Below are positions 23,811 through 34,957 of a stretch of DNA of 64,000 nucleotides, piece after piece. Where the stretch lies: the NCBI RefSeq assembly GCF_000264995.1, contig NW_006767433.1:4016299-4080298 (forward strand). Reading direction: 5' to 3'. The position numbers were made by a program, and so were the translations under genes. Positions within the stretch are counted from its first letter, which is position 1, and each line of letters begins with the position of its first letter. This DNA is from Punctularia strigosozonata HHB-11173 SS5. Its lineage: Eukaryota; Basidiomycota; Agaricomycetes; Corticiales; Punctulariaceae. The notes below the pieces were generated by a model that worked only from the letters and a program-made list of their open reading frames with translations, was not told the origin of the DNA and searched no databases.

Positions 23811-23967
23811 CGCGGGGGAAAGGAGGACAATGAGAAAGAGAGTCCTCGTTCTGGATGGGATTAGTATTGGAGATCCTCGGGGAGTCATCACGTGGTCAAT
23901 TCACTGGTGCGGGTTCCGGCTCAAGTTGCAGCGTGATCCTACGAGGGAGATTACCCTGGCACCCGGG

Positions 23968-24773
23968 TAAGGTAGACCTCATGCGCGTCCGACCCCATAG
24001 CACGCGACACGCGTGACATTAGACGTAATAGGTGCAAAAATTCAAATAACTCTCAATTAGACTAGCTCTCACCGAAAGTGTTACCGGCATTTTATAGATG
24101 TCTCCTGTACATAGATAGGACCGTTGACAATTACTGACGAGAGTGCGAACTGCGAAAGGAGAGAAGGTGCGCGAGAGTGTGAGGCATGACTGTGACACAG
24201 TGTGACCAATCCCTGAACCTCATTGAGGCGCGCTGCCGCTGCAAGACAGTTGGGTAACTGGAGGCATGGAAACTAGTAGACATCATACTGAGTACGGTAA
24301 GATGGATATACTGCTGGCGAAATACATTTTCTGTTCTCCTCCGTGCTGATAGCTCCAACGTGGCGGCAACAAGGTTGTGCGTGCTGGCCGAGGTTACACT
24401 TGCGCAAACGGCCCTTCTTGTAGGGCATAACGTCAAGTCGTGATCCCCGACGTGCCACAGAGCTCAATGGATGCCAGATAGTCAATGCAGCGGAGCCGGT
24501 TTTGTGACGGCGGCGGAAAGGAGAAATCTCCAAGTTGCACGGCTTGGCACTGAGGGCAGTCCATCAATTGTTTTCATCTCTCCTCCCGAGGATCTTATTC
24601 TTGCATTTCGAAAGCAGCAGTCAAACTTCGGCACAGTACATTATTGTAGAACCCCAGTTGCATCTCGAACGAAAGCTACTCAGACCGGGAGACAATCAAC
24701 TTTTCGCTCGTATTACGTCTAATGTCACGCGTGTCGCGTGCTATGGGGTCGGACGCGCATGAGGTCTACCTTA
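23968..24773. mobile_element. non-autonomous TIR DNA element (MITE-like), 0.8 kb
   Basis: The segment 23968-24030 is the exact reverse complement of 24711-24773, 63 of 63 bases. A weaker match continues inward for roughly ten bases. The arms begin AGGTAGACCTCATGCGCG once an outer TA is set aside; a TA lies at both ends, fitting a TA target duplication as made by Tc1/mariner-type and some other elements. The 680 internal bases carry no transposase-like frame, so the element would depend on enzymes supplied elsewhere. Perfect arms suggest a young insertion or recent gene conversion. A chance or assembly palindrome is unlikely given the unique interior. Confidence 0.8.
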
Positions 24774-25579
24774 TTTCGCGTTGAACTCGCCAAAACCAAG
24801 TACGATCTCGACGCAGCATCTCCGCAAGTACCGGCCGGCATGGGGGACGCAGTGAGCAGGTGGCGCCTTTCAGTCGCTATATCAAGTGTTTCCCCAGGTG
24901 ATTCCCGCGCTGATCCTAGAAACAAGTGTGTAGCGATCCCGGCACTCGACCGTCCATCAAGATACGTGGCTCTTGTGGCAAATGGGAAGGCGGCACAGGA
25001 TCTGTGGGTGCATGTCCATGTTCGGGCACGGGTGTCGAGCCGAAAGCCGTAATCGGAGAAAAGTATTGCAAGGCCTGTATAAATTACGTGAGCCCCACTG
25101 AAGCATATAACCAGCTCAGCATCTATGTCGTCTGTATGTCGTTGTAGATCTGCCGTTTAGCGCCATCGGGAGTGACTCAGCGTGCGGAAATAAGACGAAC
25201 AAGTGGTCAGCCAGAGAAGCAGATGAGAAGGTCGGTGGCGGTGCATGAGAAGTCTGAAGCAAATGTGGCGCGAGGCGGGGCGAGTTTATACCAGCCCCAA
25301 CATCGCCCGATGGGCTTCGGCCGCGCTCAACCCCCCCAACCGCCTCAACCTACGTGAGCCGACTCGCTCCGCGGCGACGTCAAGATTACCAGTGTTCATC
25401 TTGTCTTGCTTTGACGAAGACTCGTCTGACGGAGGGTGCCTTCCCCTGTCTGTACGCCCGACGTACATATTTATCAGATAATTTACATCAGCCCACCCCA
25501 AAGTCTATAAGCACCGTAGAGTACACCCCTGCATCCCCCCATGCTCTTTTACCTCACTCCCAATGTTTCTCTACCCGTA
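24774..25579. other. intergenic, no gene seen
   Basis: This lies between the inverted-repeat element and the AIF-like gene. Only short frames are open, none with recognisable content. The last part must hold the AIF-like promoter; no clear TATA box is seen. Confidence 0.55.
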
Positions 25580-27354
25580 ATGCGTACTATTGCGGTCATC
25601 GGCGCGTCGTACGGAGGTACGTGCCACGAGACCTATGCTGGCGTCCACCATTACCAGATTCGTCGTTCTGACCGCCCCTTTAGGCGTGAGCGCTGCGCGC
25701 ACGCTAGCCAAGACTCTCGCAGACGAAGGCCTCCAGTCAGCGTACCGTGTTGTTCTGATTGACCGCAACTCGCACGCGAACCATCTTTACGTGCTACCGC
25801 GTCTCGGCGTCCTTCCCGGACATGAACACAAGGCTTGTGAGTCGCGCTTACCATCACGGTGACGTTATTTTCTGACCCTCAATCCAGTCATTCCATTCGA
25901 CAACGTCTTCAACACTCCGCCTAACTCAAACGTTTTTCTGCATGCTCATGTCACCTCTATCTCGGATCGTTCGCTTACCCTGTCGCGAGCCTTTCCCGAA
26001 CACGGCGTTGCGGAATCGGACAAGACGCTCCATTTTGACTACCTCGTGTACGCTCTAGGGAGCCACCTTCCCGCGCCCATAGATCTTTGGGGCGATGTAC
26101 CAGGTGATGCCGCGGCGGACAAGGAAGCGGAGGGAACTACGCGTGTCACGGTGAAAGGTCATCGCGACCATGGTATTGACTGGCTTGGCCGTCTTCAAAA
26201 ACGCGTTGAAACGGCCCGGAGCGTGCTCGTCGTAGGTGGAGGGGCGTTGGGTATCCGTGAGCGGGCGTTCTGTTCGGTCCAGTATATGAAAAACTGAAAA
26301 TCTATCCAGAGTTTGCATCCGACATTGCGTCCCACCATCCGATGAAGCCCGTTACGTTGTTGCACTCGCGCCGGAGGTTGGTGCCCAAGTTCGACTACGA
26401 CTTGCATTCCCAAGTTCTCTCTTCCCTCGAATCGCTTGGCGTTCACATTATCCTCGGTGAACGCCTTGACTTGAGGGTTCTTGAAGAGCCCGCTCAATTG
26501 GGCCAAGATCACGATAGGATAGTCCGTACCGAGAGTGGTCGCGAACTCCGTGCTGAACTGATTGTGTGTGACAATTCACCATCGCCGTCGTTGTCGCCAA
26601 GCTGATTCTCATTGGCAAAAGCTGCTGTGCACTGGGCAAACGCCGAACACTGGTTTGTTAGCTGAGTTCATGCCCGATGCGATCGTCAAGGAGGGCGAGG
26701 CCAAGAAGTGCATTCGCATCGCCCGGTCTATGCAGATTGGTGTTTCGGCCCAAGGGAACAGTGTTACCGACGACTCCGACCTTCACGTCCACGGCTCGGA
26801 ACACGCTCATCACAGCCTCACGGATGCGGACCCCACTCTTTCTTGCCTACCCGATGCGGATAGCACGTACGAGGATGAAGAGGCATACGAAGACCCGTTC
26901 GTCAACGATCCCGAGCTACATATTCCCTATGAGCATTTGTTCGCGATTGGGGACGCCGCGGACGCGTTTGGCGCCTTGAAGGCCGGCCATTGCGCGTACT
27001 ATCAGGCCGAAGTGGCTGCTCGGAACATCATAAGGCTCATCAGGCGGGAACGTCGAGGCGACTCTCATGATACGACCGCCGACTTTCCAGAAGAGGAGTT
27101 GGAGTCATACCTTCCCGGCCCTCCAGCGATCAAGTTGTCCCTCGGTCTTGTGAGTTTTCACACAACATTCGTGCGATTCTTCCTTTCTGACGTTCACCGG
27201 CCCATCGCATTGACAGACCAAGCAGGCGTATCAAATTGCAGGCGTCGTGGGTACCAAGTCCGGCCCGGAGCTAAGAGAAGACCTGGATGCACCGTTGATG
27301 TGGGGATATTTTGGCGCGACGTATACCGAGCCCGATGTCGGTGTGGGCGTTTAG
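25580..27354 (+). CDS. AIF/FSP1-like FAD-dependent NAD(P)H oxidoreductase
   Basis: This family (yeast Aif1, human AIFM2/FSP1) uses FAD to move electrons from NAD(P)H to quinone-like acceptors. The start MRTIAVIGASYGG carries the first dinucleotide-binding motif and is split by an intron before VSAARTLAKTLADEG. VLIDRNSHANHLYVLPR, FDYLVYALGSHLPAPIDLWG and a second nucleotide motif SVLVVGGGALGI follow. VTLLHSRRRLVPKFDYDLH, LCTGQTPNTGLLAEFMP and the FAD-site motif LFAIGDAADAFGALKAGHCA come next. The last exon reads AYQIAGVVGTKSGPELREDL and ends VGVGV. An acidic insert (about 26780-26910) between the NAD and C-terminal parts is not usual. About six exons. No targeting peptide or membrane segment is evident. 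Confidence 0.88.
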
Positions 27355-28107
27355 CCATATCTTGAATTTGTCTAGATTCGATCGTGGATCTAGTAGGAGT
27401 TGACCTAGCTACAATAGAGTGTATCTGCAGGTGGTAAAAGTTCTCCGCAGTGGTCAAAGATGTCCGCGGGGAGCCCCGCCAAAAATGCAGTGCATGGTAG
27501 AAGTTCCACCCCACTTCGCCGTGCTGCAGATACAGTCTGATGTCGTTGGTGAAACGATAGAGGCACGGGGATCGTTCATGTTGTCGGAGCAGATCAGGAA
27601 GGAGGAAAAATATCATGATGGTGTACGTACCACGTAGTCGATGTCGGAGCGATGCCGCCAAGATCGCTACATGCAAGCGAAGGATGAGAAGCGTTCATCA
27701 GGCATTCATACCGATGAGAATCCAGTTCACCGCTATACATAGCCAGCCCCCCTTCCATTCGTCTTGGGACTCGTCGTCACAATCTCCCCTGGCCAGGAGC
27801 TTCCATCCGCGACGACCAAAATCACCGCCAGTGCAGCGGGCAATACTTGGACGCATTCTTCAGGCTCAAGCCACTCGGCAACACTCGACCGTGACGGCCG
27901 GATTCGACTCCTTTTCCCGTTGGCTGCTGTCCGATTCCGCGAGTGACACCGGCAGTGATACCGGCGTACAGAACCGACCAACCAGCAGTAGCAGGTGCAT
28001 TGCATCTGTGGATGCTGCCAGGACGCCGATACTGACGGCGGAGAACGAGAAGACGTCGAACGGAGTTAGCGACGAACAGCCTACCATCCTCATACGACAC
28101 TGCTACG
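27355..28107. other. intergenic or unresolved small gene
   Basis: Both strands have frames of 60-170 codons. The minus-strand ones include hydrophobic stretches such as MHLLLLVG and VLPAALAVILVVADGSSW (about 28005-27750), but they are in different frames and I could not join them at convincing splice sites. A small membrane protein is possible but unproven. The rest is the AIF-like 3' flank and the promoter of the Ldb17-like gene. Confidence 0.35.
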
Positions 28108-30467
28108 ATGGCGGATGACCTCGGTATTGTCTATATACTCGAGAATGCTCAGGAGTTTTGGCTAGGTAAGTTCGATATAGTTTCAGCTGATAGGTCATGA
28201 GTTGATGAGATGGTACCCAGAGCTGGAGGACATCATCCACGTTCCGTCCGACTCGACGCTCTCGGTTCTGGACAACGCTCTAAAGCGGTTCATCACGTTC
28301 TGTGCATCATACCACGGTATGCATCCCTTGTCGACAATCACCGGAAGGTAGAAACTGATTCAATACTGTAGAACAGTACCTTCAGAGCCCCCTTCAGCTG
28401 GAACATGCGATAGATATCCTCTTGGACTCGGATCTGATGTCATTTCACTCGGAACGGATGTGTGAGATCCTTCTAGACGAGGGTCAGACGGTGCGCACTA
28501 TCCAGTCGTGATTCACGCGTTTCGATGTCGCTCAATCAACTTCATGCCCATCCAGACCACCGATCCGCATCGACAGTTCGTACTGTACAACGTCCTCCTT
28601 ATGCATGGTCGTCGCAAATCCGACTTTTTGCGGTCTCACAAGAAGTGGCAGCCAATCATCCCCTTGCTCATGGACTACGTGCTCGTCGACCTGGACCCCG
28701 ACATCGACGATACCTACGTTGGCACCACGGCCGGCTCCAGTTCAGGATGGGCGAAGGGTCTCGTTGTACCCATCGAGGCGAAACTGAGATCTCTTTCCGT
28801 TCGGTTGATGTACGAGGTTTGTAGGGTGCAGAAAATGTCTTTGCAGGAGCTCAGTGAGTCCGTTGCTTGTTACTATAACAAACACTCATGATCGACTCCT
28901 TGCAGAGATATTTGACGATGGTTTTCTGGATCGGTTATTTGACTTGGTCGAAGATACAAGGACGTTTCAGGACGACTCGCTTAACTTTGCGGTCGTCAAA
29001 CTCATCGTGAGTAGCCTTAAAATATTTGGTCTATATATCATGTCCAACGTTGCGTCAGGTCGCCTTGAATGAACAATTCATGGTCGCTGTGCTGCCATCG
29101 AGCCGCAAAACCCCTGAATCCAAGCACGTGGAAGAGCAGGGCTCACAAAATCGTGTTTTACGGGTTCTCATGCGCCGTCTGAATTCCAGTCAAACATTCG
29201 GTGAAAGCATGATTTTCATGTTGAACCGTGCTAGCGGTTTGTGAGATCGCACATATCCTTGACCGCCACTTAGTCCACTGCCTAGATCACAGCGCGGAAG
29301 ATCGATGCATGCAGCTTTTGGTCCTCAAGATGCTCTACCTCCTCTTTACTACCAAGGGAACGTCAGAGTTCTTTTATACCAACGACCTCTGCGTTTTGGT
29401 CGATGTCTTTCTGCGCGAGCTTGTTGACTTGGACGAGGAGAGCGAATCTGTAAGCAAAGTGCGATTACGAAAGTCGTCTCCGACTAACCATTATGCTACC
29501 ACAGTTACGTCACACTTTCCTTCGTGTTCTGCACCCCCTTCTGACGAAAACGCAACTGCGGAGCATGCCATACAAACGGCCTCAAATCGTGCGCGCCCTC
29601 GAGTCGCTTGTTGAGAAGCCTGAGATCCGCGACATCGACCCCACCACGAAGCGCCTCGTTGAACGCTGCCTCAGCGGTGAATGGTGCGTGCAAGAGGGTC
29701 TTCGGAAAAACAGCGCGCCACCACCTCGACAAGACACTGTCAGTCCCCTGTCCGCTGACGTGTCGCTGTCGCGCGACGTGAACCCCGCGCATCACACGCG
29801 CCGACCCTCCACTCTCGGAAGGCAACGAAGCTTAAAGGGCAGCCGTAGCGCGGAGAATTTAAACGCTAAGGTTAAGGAAGCTTCGGAATCGTCTTCACGC
29901 GAGAAACCTATGCCCTATCGACTAGAACACCTCCGCCGGTCCAGTAACACGAAGAACAGTAGCTCATCGAGTCTTCCCATCATCGCCGCCACCGCTAGCG
30001 CGCACGCAGATCCGGCCTTCTTGGCCAAACGACGGGAGCGCGCAGATTCAGCGGATATACTCGAGTCGAACAGCACTCGCAGTTTTGCGCTCACCGTGGA
30101 CGGCGCCAGCACGAGCATAACAGCCGTCCTCACGCAGGCGAAGGCGGCTGGGTATGACAAAGGTGGGCCTGGACTGGGCAAGGCGGTGGATGGTATCATC
30201 ACACACTCATTCTCGAGCCCTCCCGCAATCGAAGGCGGGTCATTCAGAACTGCTTCCGCCTCGTCGACGACGACGGCACCCGCGAACAAGCCGGTGACAC
30301 CGTCCAATACTTTCAACGCATCAGCTGCCGGGAAACCGAAGCGTCGAGCAGCGCCTCCCCCTCCTCCGGTCAAACCACGGCGCACGGCGCCAGCTATACC
30401 GGTGGGGCGAACGAACGGAGGCGCCACCATAGAGGCAATTGCCTCGTCACGTTCTCCGCTTCATTGA
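28108..30467 (+). CDS. Ldb17/SPIN90-like actin regulator
   Basis: Ldb17 (yeast) and SPIN90/NCKIPSD (animals) act at cortical actin patches, with Arp2/3 and SH3 partners, in endocytosis. The protein starts MADDLGIVYILENAQEFW. A helical armadillo-like core follows: HAIDILLDSDLMSFHSERM, RQFVLYNVLLMHGRRKSDFL, KLRSLSVRLMYEVCRVQKMS, FDDGFLDRLFDLVEDTRTF, LQLLVLKMLYLLFTTKGTSE, FFYTNDLCVLVDVFLREL and LRHTFLRVLHPLLTKTQLRS. These match the Ldb17/SPIN90 C-terminal domain in order. The tail is Ser-rich and ends in a polyproline RRAAPPPPPVKPRRTAPAIP block, a likely SH3 ligand. About eight exons, stop at 30465. Confidence 0.85.
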
Positions 30468-30736
30468 GCTGCGGATTGGCTCCACTTCGGTTGCTTCATG
30501 AACATGGAATATGTATGCCTGAGCAGGCCCAATTAAGGACGTTGAAAGCTCCGGACCGCAAACCTCTCAGTACACCCCCAATTTCCGGGCACTGTGTCAT
30601 ACTAGCATTGCCTCAAACAAATGCAATCATACGCACAAGGGCCATCTGTCCATCCTCTCCATTATGTCGCTACGTATCGCCAGTATTATAAACTTGCCGT
30701 CCCCTCGTGGGGACGGGCACACCCATCCATATCATC

Positions 30737-32882
30737 CTATAATACCCACAGCCTCTGGTCACTACCATTTCTAATGATTTCCTGATTCCGCCTGCGATAT
30801 TGTACAGTTAAGACCCCGCATAGCGCGGAAGTCATAAGCAGGAACGCGCTATCGATCCGGTGGATCAGTGCACGGATCGCCCGTTGGCTTGGACCCACGC
30901 ACAAATTGGTGTAATTTCCGGTCTTGAACGCCGGCTTTTCATTGGACTTGTATATCCTGGATAATGAAGCGTCGTCAGTGCACGAAAATTGATTGTCGTA
31001 GAATAATCACTCACCAGACTCCGACGATCTGCCCAATCGCCCCGGCCGAGATATTGAGCGGCACGCCAAGGGTCACTGATGTTGTGCCTCGTAGATTGGA
31101 AGACAGCCAGCCTAGTAGAGGTGGTATACACGCGAAGGAGAAGGTCGTGGCTATAACCAGTAAACTGCCCCGTCATAATCTCAGTACCTCATCCGGGACT
31201 GTGCCAATTTTATGCATACCCGTAACGTGCTTTGAAGCGGTCACCATCCAAGGCAGCCAAGAGCAAGAATGATATCGAAGCGATCAGCGAGGTCACTCCG
31301 CTCGCCAAAGCTCGGCGATTCCAGCGATCGGCCGCAAATGCAACGGCGACAGCTGAAGGGACGAGTGTTAGCGTCGTCGACTGGTAAAGGGATTGGTTGC
31401 ATACTGAAAACCCACGCGACAGCGTCTAGATAAGACGTTAGAGTAGCTTTTTGAGAAAGCGACATTGCGCTACTCACAAGGAGGCACTCTGACGATGACG
31501 CGGTCCGTGAGCATACGAAGCCTATTCCGCAATTGCTAGTAGTACCCACGTGAAAAGATTGGCATCACTACCAATATGTCAGAAGCGTTCACATCCACCC
31601 ACTGCGGGTTCAGGAGAAATAGCGTACATTCCCTTATAATCCAGACCAGCCACGATTGTCGGCGCAAACAGCGAGAGCGACGAGAAGGGTGCCGATATTC
31701 CAATATACGCGAGATAATGCACATAAAGCCGCCAGTCCGTTAGCGTCTCTTTGGCCTCTGCCCAGGTCAACTCGTGTGAACCATGGGACGAGTTGTCGCC
31801 TGTGAGTCTGACTGCGGCTAATGCTTTCTCTTCCTCGGATAGCCTAGACGTACGATATCCGTCAACAACAGTCGGCCAAGGTATTACAGGGAAACATTTA
31901 CCATGATGATGTTTCCGGGTAGTTAGGCAGGCAGAACCATACGATTACGCTGCATATGATGGAAGGGATTCCTTCCAGGATGAACTGGAGGAAGCACATT
32001 AGCGGCAGCTCACGCACGATAGGGAGGTGATTTACAATCCATCGCCAGGCATGAATACCAGAGACATCGTCCATGAATGTGATGCCTGTTCCAAGGGCAC
32101 CCCCAAAAGCCCCTACATTCGACCATCAGCCTGAACTTAGAAGATAGGGTCATGACTAACCTGCCAAGGTCGCAGATGCCAGGATCAAGGCAACGCGGAC
32201 ACTACGCTCTTCCGGGCGGTACCAGAAGGTGAGGTAATATACAAAGCCCGGGAAAAGTCCCGCCTCTATCGCTCCGAGTAGAAAGCGTACGACCGCAAGG
32301 CCAGCGAAATTCTAAGATCTATTAGCAATGGAATGCCGATCGCTACTGTGCATATACTCGTACCTGAACCGCGCCCAAGCACATCGTCACGATACCCCAT
32401 GCACAGGTGATGAAGGCTATCCAAGGAGCAGGCCCGATCTTCTTGAGCCTGAGATTGTAAGGAACAGGGCATGTGGCAGGTAGACAAGAAGCTCACAGAA
32501 TATTGCTCGGTGTTTCGAAAATCATATACGCCACGAAAAAGAGCATCAACGCGGCATTGTACTGCCCAGTCGATATGGATAGGTCTTTCTCCAGAGAATG
32601 GCCCTTATCCTCCGCAGCGACCTTCGCATTCCCGATATTTGAGCGCTAGAGAGAGCGGTCTCGGTGGGCATCCACGGAATATTGATGACTTCAAGAGCTT
32701 ACATCCAAATAACACAGGAGGTAAACCACGCACGCCAGAGGGATGATCCGTACGTCCTGTCGCCAAACGAGGCGTCGACTGTCCTGCTCCGAGTAGCTTG
32801 CAGCCTCGTTGGAGCTGCAGCTTTCTTTCAACACGAAGTCGCCTTTCTCGAAGTCCGCGTAGGTCGGACCAGACGCGGTCAT
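30737..32882 (-). CDS. MFS anion:cation symporter (allantoate/nicotinate permease type)
   Basis: This is a twelve-TM plasma-membrane transporter of the ACS branch of the major facilitator superfamily, importing an organic anion (nicotinate, allantoate, pantothenate or similar) with protons. The start MTASGPTYADFEKGD precedes RRLVWRQDVRIIPLACVVYL and, after an intron, DRSNIGNAKV, the family signature. QYNAALMLFFVAYMIFETPS, GAIEAGLFPGFVYYLTFW, LPNYPETSSWLSEEEKALA and LTDWRLYVHYLAYIGISAPF are standard. The last helices have GWLSSNLRGTTSVTLGVPLN and IGQIVGVWIYKSNEKPAF. The C-terminus ends NGSDQRLWVL after a final intron with a GTGCGT donor. At least ten exons, one of only 21 nt (about 31409-31429). 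All junctions checked are in frame, so it looks functional. Substrate is not shown by the sequence. Confidence 0.9.
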
Positions 32883-33600
32883 GGTGTCCGTTGAACAGGC
32901 AGTGGCACGGATAGCGTGTTGGTGCCTCCTGGGACGATACTTATGTTCAGATGATGAGGACGGATAGACTGTTATTCCATGACATGGTACGATTCGGGTA
33001 GAGAAGGACGCGACGGCCGCAAACTCGACGGTTCCGTTGATGGCGAGTCCAATGAGGTCCAATGACCATAATTAGCGGCTCCCACGGTCTTCGGCCCGAA
33101 TCTTCCGGACTTGTGCCCCTGGGACCAATCTTCTGAATCTGATTGGATGCCAACCGCTGCAAGAGCTCGGTCTGATGTCAACGCAAGGCTAATGTACATC
33201 GAGTGGACCTGGAACGGATCATGATGCGTGTGTATACATATGTCGTGTGGGGTGCTAGGGTCTAGCACCACCCTTCGTCGTGATATGTACTGCTTCGTTC
33301 GTTTCTTTCGATATGTATAGCATACGGCCAGCGCCGAGGAAGGACGGTCCATGATTGTATCCGGGATCGCGTACTGAATGGGCATCGACTATGCGCGTTT
33401 TTAGCGAGCCTCCCTGCGAGCACACAAGCGCATGTTTGGCTACGATGAGCAAAGAAGGAGAACGTGCAGCGTACCGGCAGTCAGCTGGCCTGGTGATTCT
33501 CAGCGATTTATGTAACAATTTGGCTCAGAGACCTATTGGACAGCGCTCTCAGCATTCCACCGATATCGTGAACAAGACTTGCATACCAGCCACGGTGCGT
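32883..33600. other. intergenic, no gene seen
   Basis: This is upstream sequence of the MFS gene. Short frames exist on both strands without recognisable content; no repeat or clear promoter motif is seen. Confidence 0.55.
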
Positions 33601-33936
33601 TCAGGCTGAGCCTCTCGGGCGCGAGCCAGCTGGCCCGTCAAAGATGAGGCGCGAATGCGACGCGAACATGGTGTTGCTGTATTGCTCCGAGTCCGGATTA
33701 GAGGGAGAGCTGACCGGGCGGGATCCGCTGGGACCGTTGAAGACCACCGGTGCAGGTAGGACGGCCGAGGACGAGTGCGTCGTGCGAGGGGCGTTGCCAG
33801 ACAGGCTACCTCGGATGGTGTTCAGCGCTTGGCGGACTTGGGACATAGTGCTTGCGTTGAGGACTACGTGGTAGCTCGTGTGCTGGGGCAAGATGGAAAC
33901 GACGGTGATCAAGAGATCAGGGCGGACGAGAGCCAA
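33601..33936 (-). pseudogene. C-terminal remnant of a basidiomycete membrane-protein gene
   Basis: A 111-codon frame carries LALVRPDLLITVVSILPQ and SYHVVLNASTMSQVRQALNT, followed by a Ser/Pro tail with two related peptides (VFNGPSGSRP and IFDGPAGSRP). The NARTLALVRPDLL and VVLNASTMSQVR blocks resemble the end of fungal multi-TM proteins of the DUF6533-like kind, as far as I remember them. No hydrophobic segments that could complete such a protein appear upstream (33937-34957), where frames are charged and short. I therefore read it as a truncated relic, though a small real gene cannot be excluded. Confidence 0.35.
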
Positions 33937-34957
33937 TGTGCGGGCATTCGTGACGAAAGCGTGGTGTACTGCAACGAGCCTTTATATGCGTGGAGACAGT
34001 GATCTTGACACCGCCGAACTTGCGAAGCGCGGAGGGCAAGCGAGTTCCATTTCTGGACGACCGGTGATGGTTAACATGGGATAGCGTGCAAAGTTGCCAA
34101 TCGGGTTGATGAGTCGCTCGCTGCAGGCAGATCGTGAACGAGCGGCGCGCATGAAAACAAGAGACGACCGGGACGCTTCGGAGATTGTGCGGTTGTCATA
34201 GCCGGCGGCCACGGAACGCGGCCTTGGCATATGAATATGCACCGGTGGTATACAATCATGGGGATTTACCCACCTGCAGCAGATTCATCAAAGACAATAC
34301 GGGTACTCATTCCAGGCCCAGGGAGAGTTCAAGGAGGCAGTTTCAATGAAGAAAACCTGCGAGGAGTGCGCACGCACCCGGTATGGCTAATCAAGCTGCA
34401 ATACTAACGGAGGATTGAATATTCAAATTACAAGTAAAACCTTCTCGAGCTATCTCCTACATCTGAACGGGTTCATCATACTCAATCACTGGTGGGACCA
34501 TGGACCATTGAACTGCGCTCCCCTTCAACCTGGTTCCTAGAGTTTCCTCAAGTCACGTTTCCCTCTGTCGTACATCAAGCTCATGCAGCTAACACGACGT
34601 ATTCCGCAGCACGACTTCCAAGGTGATGGACGATGTTCGGATGAGATGCCAGCATGCCACAGTGAGGTTCTGGGATGCAACTTCATTGCCTTTCCCGGTG
34701 TTCGAGTCCGCACTGGTGATGCCCACCAGTCCTTTGCGTCCTCGAGAGCTTCTCAAGAAGGCTGTTTATTTCACACTGCAGATAGGATGTCGGCAAATCC
34801 ACGGTGGCCCATGCAAGAAGCCGGTGATCGACATTTGAGCGGACGATAACCATGGTCGCAGTCCTCGGATAGGGGCTAATGCGGCGTTGGCATGAACCAG
34901 TAGGCGGTGAACCCGGACGTTTGCCGGCGTTCTAGCCGAACATCAATGTAACCACTT
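33937..34957. other. intergenic, no intact gene seen
   Basis: Between the remnant and the F-box gene I find only short frames. Some minus-strand sequence near 34000-34260 may be decayed exon of the remnant. No repeat was noticed. Confidence 0.5.
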
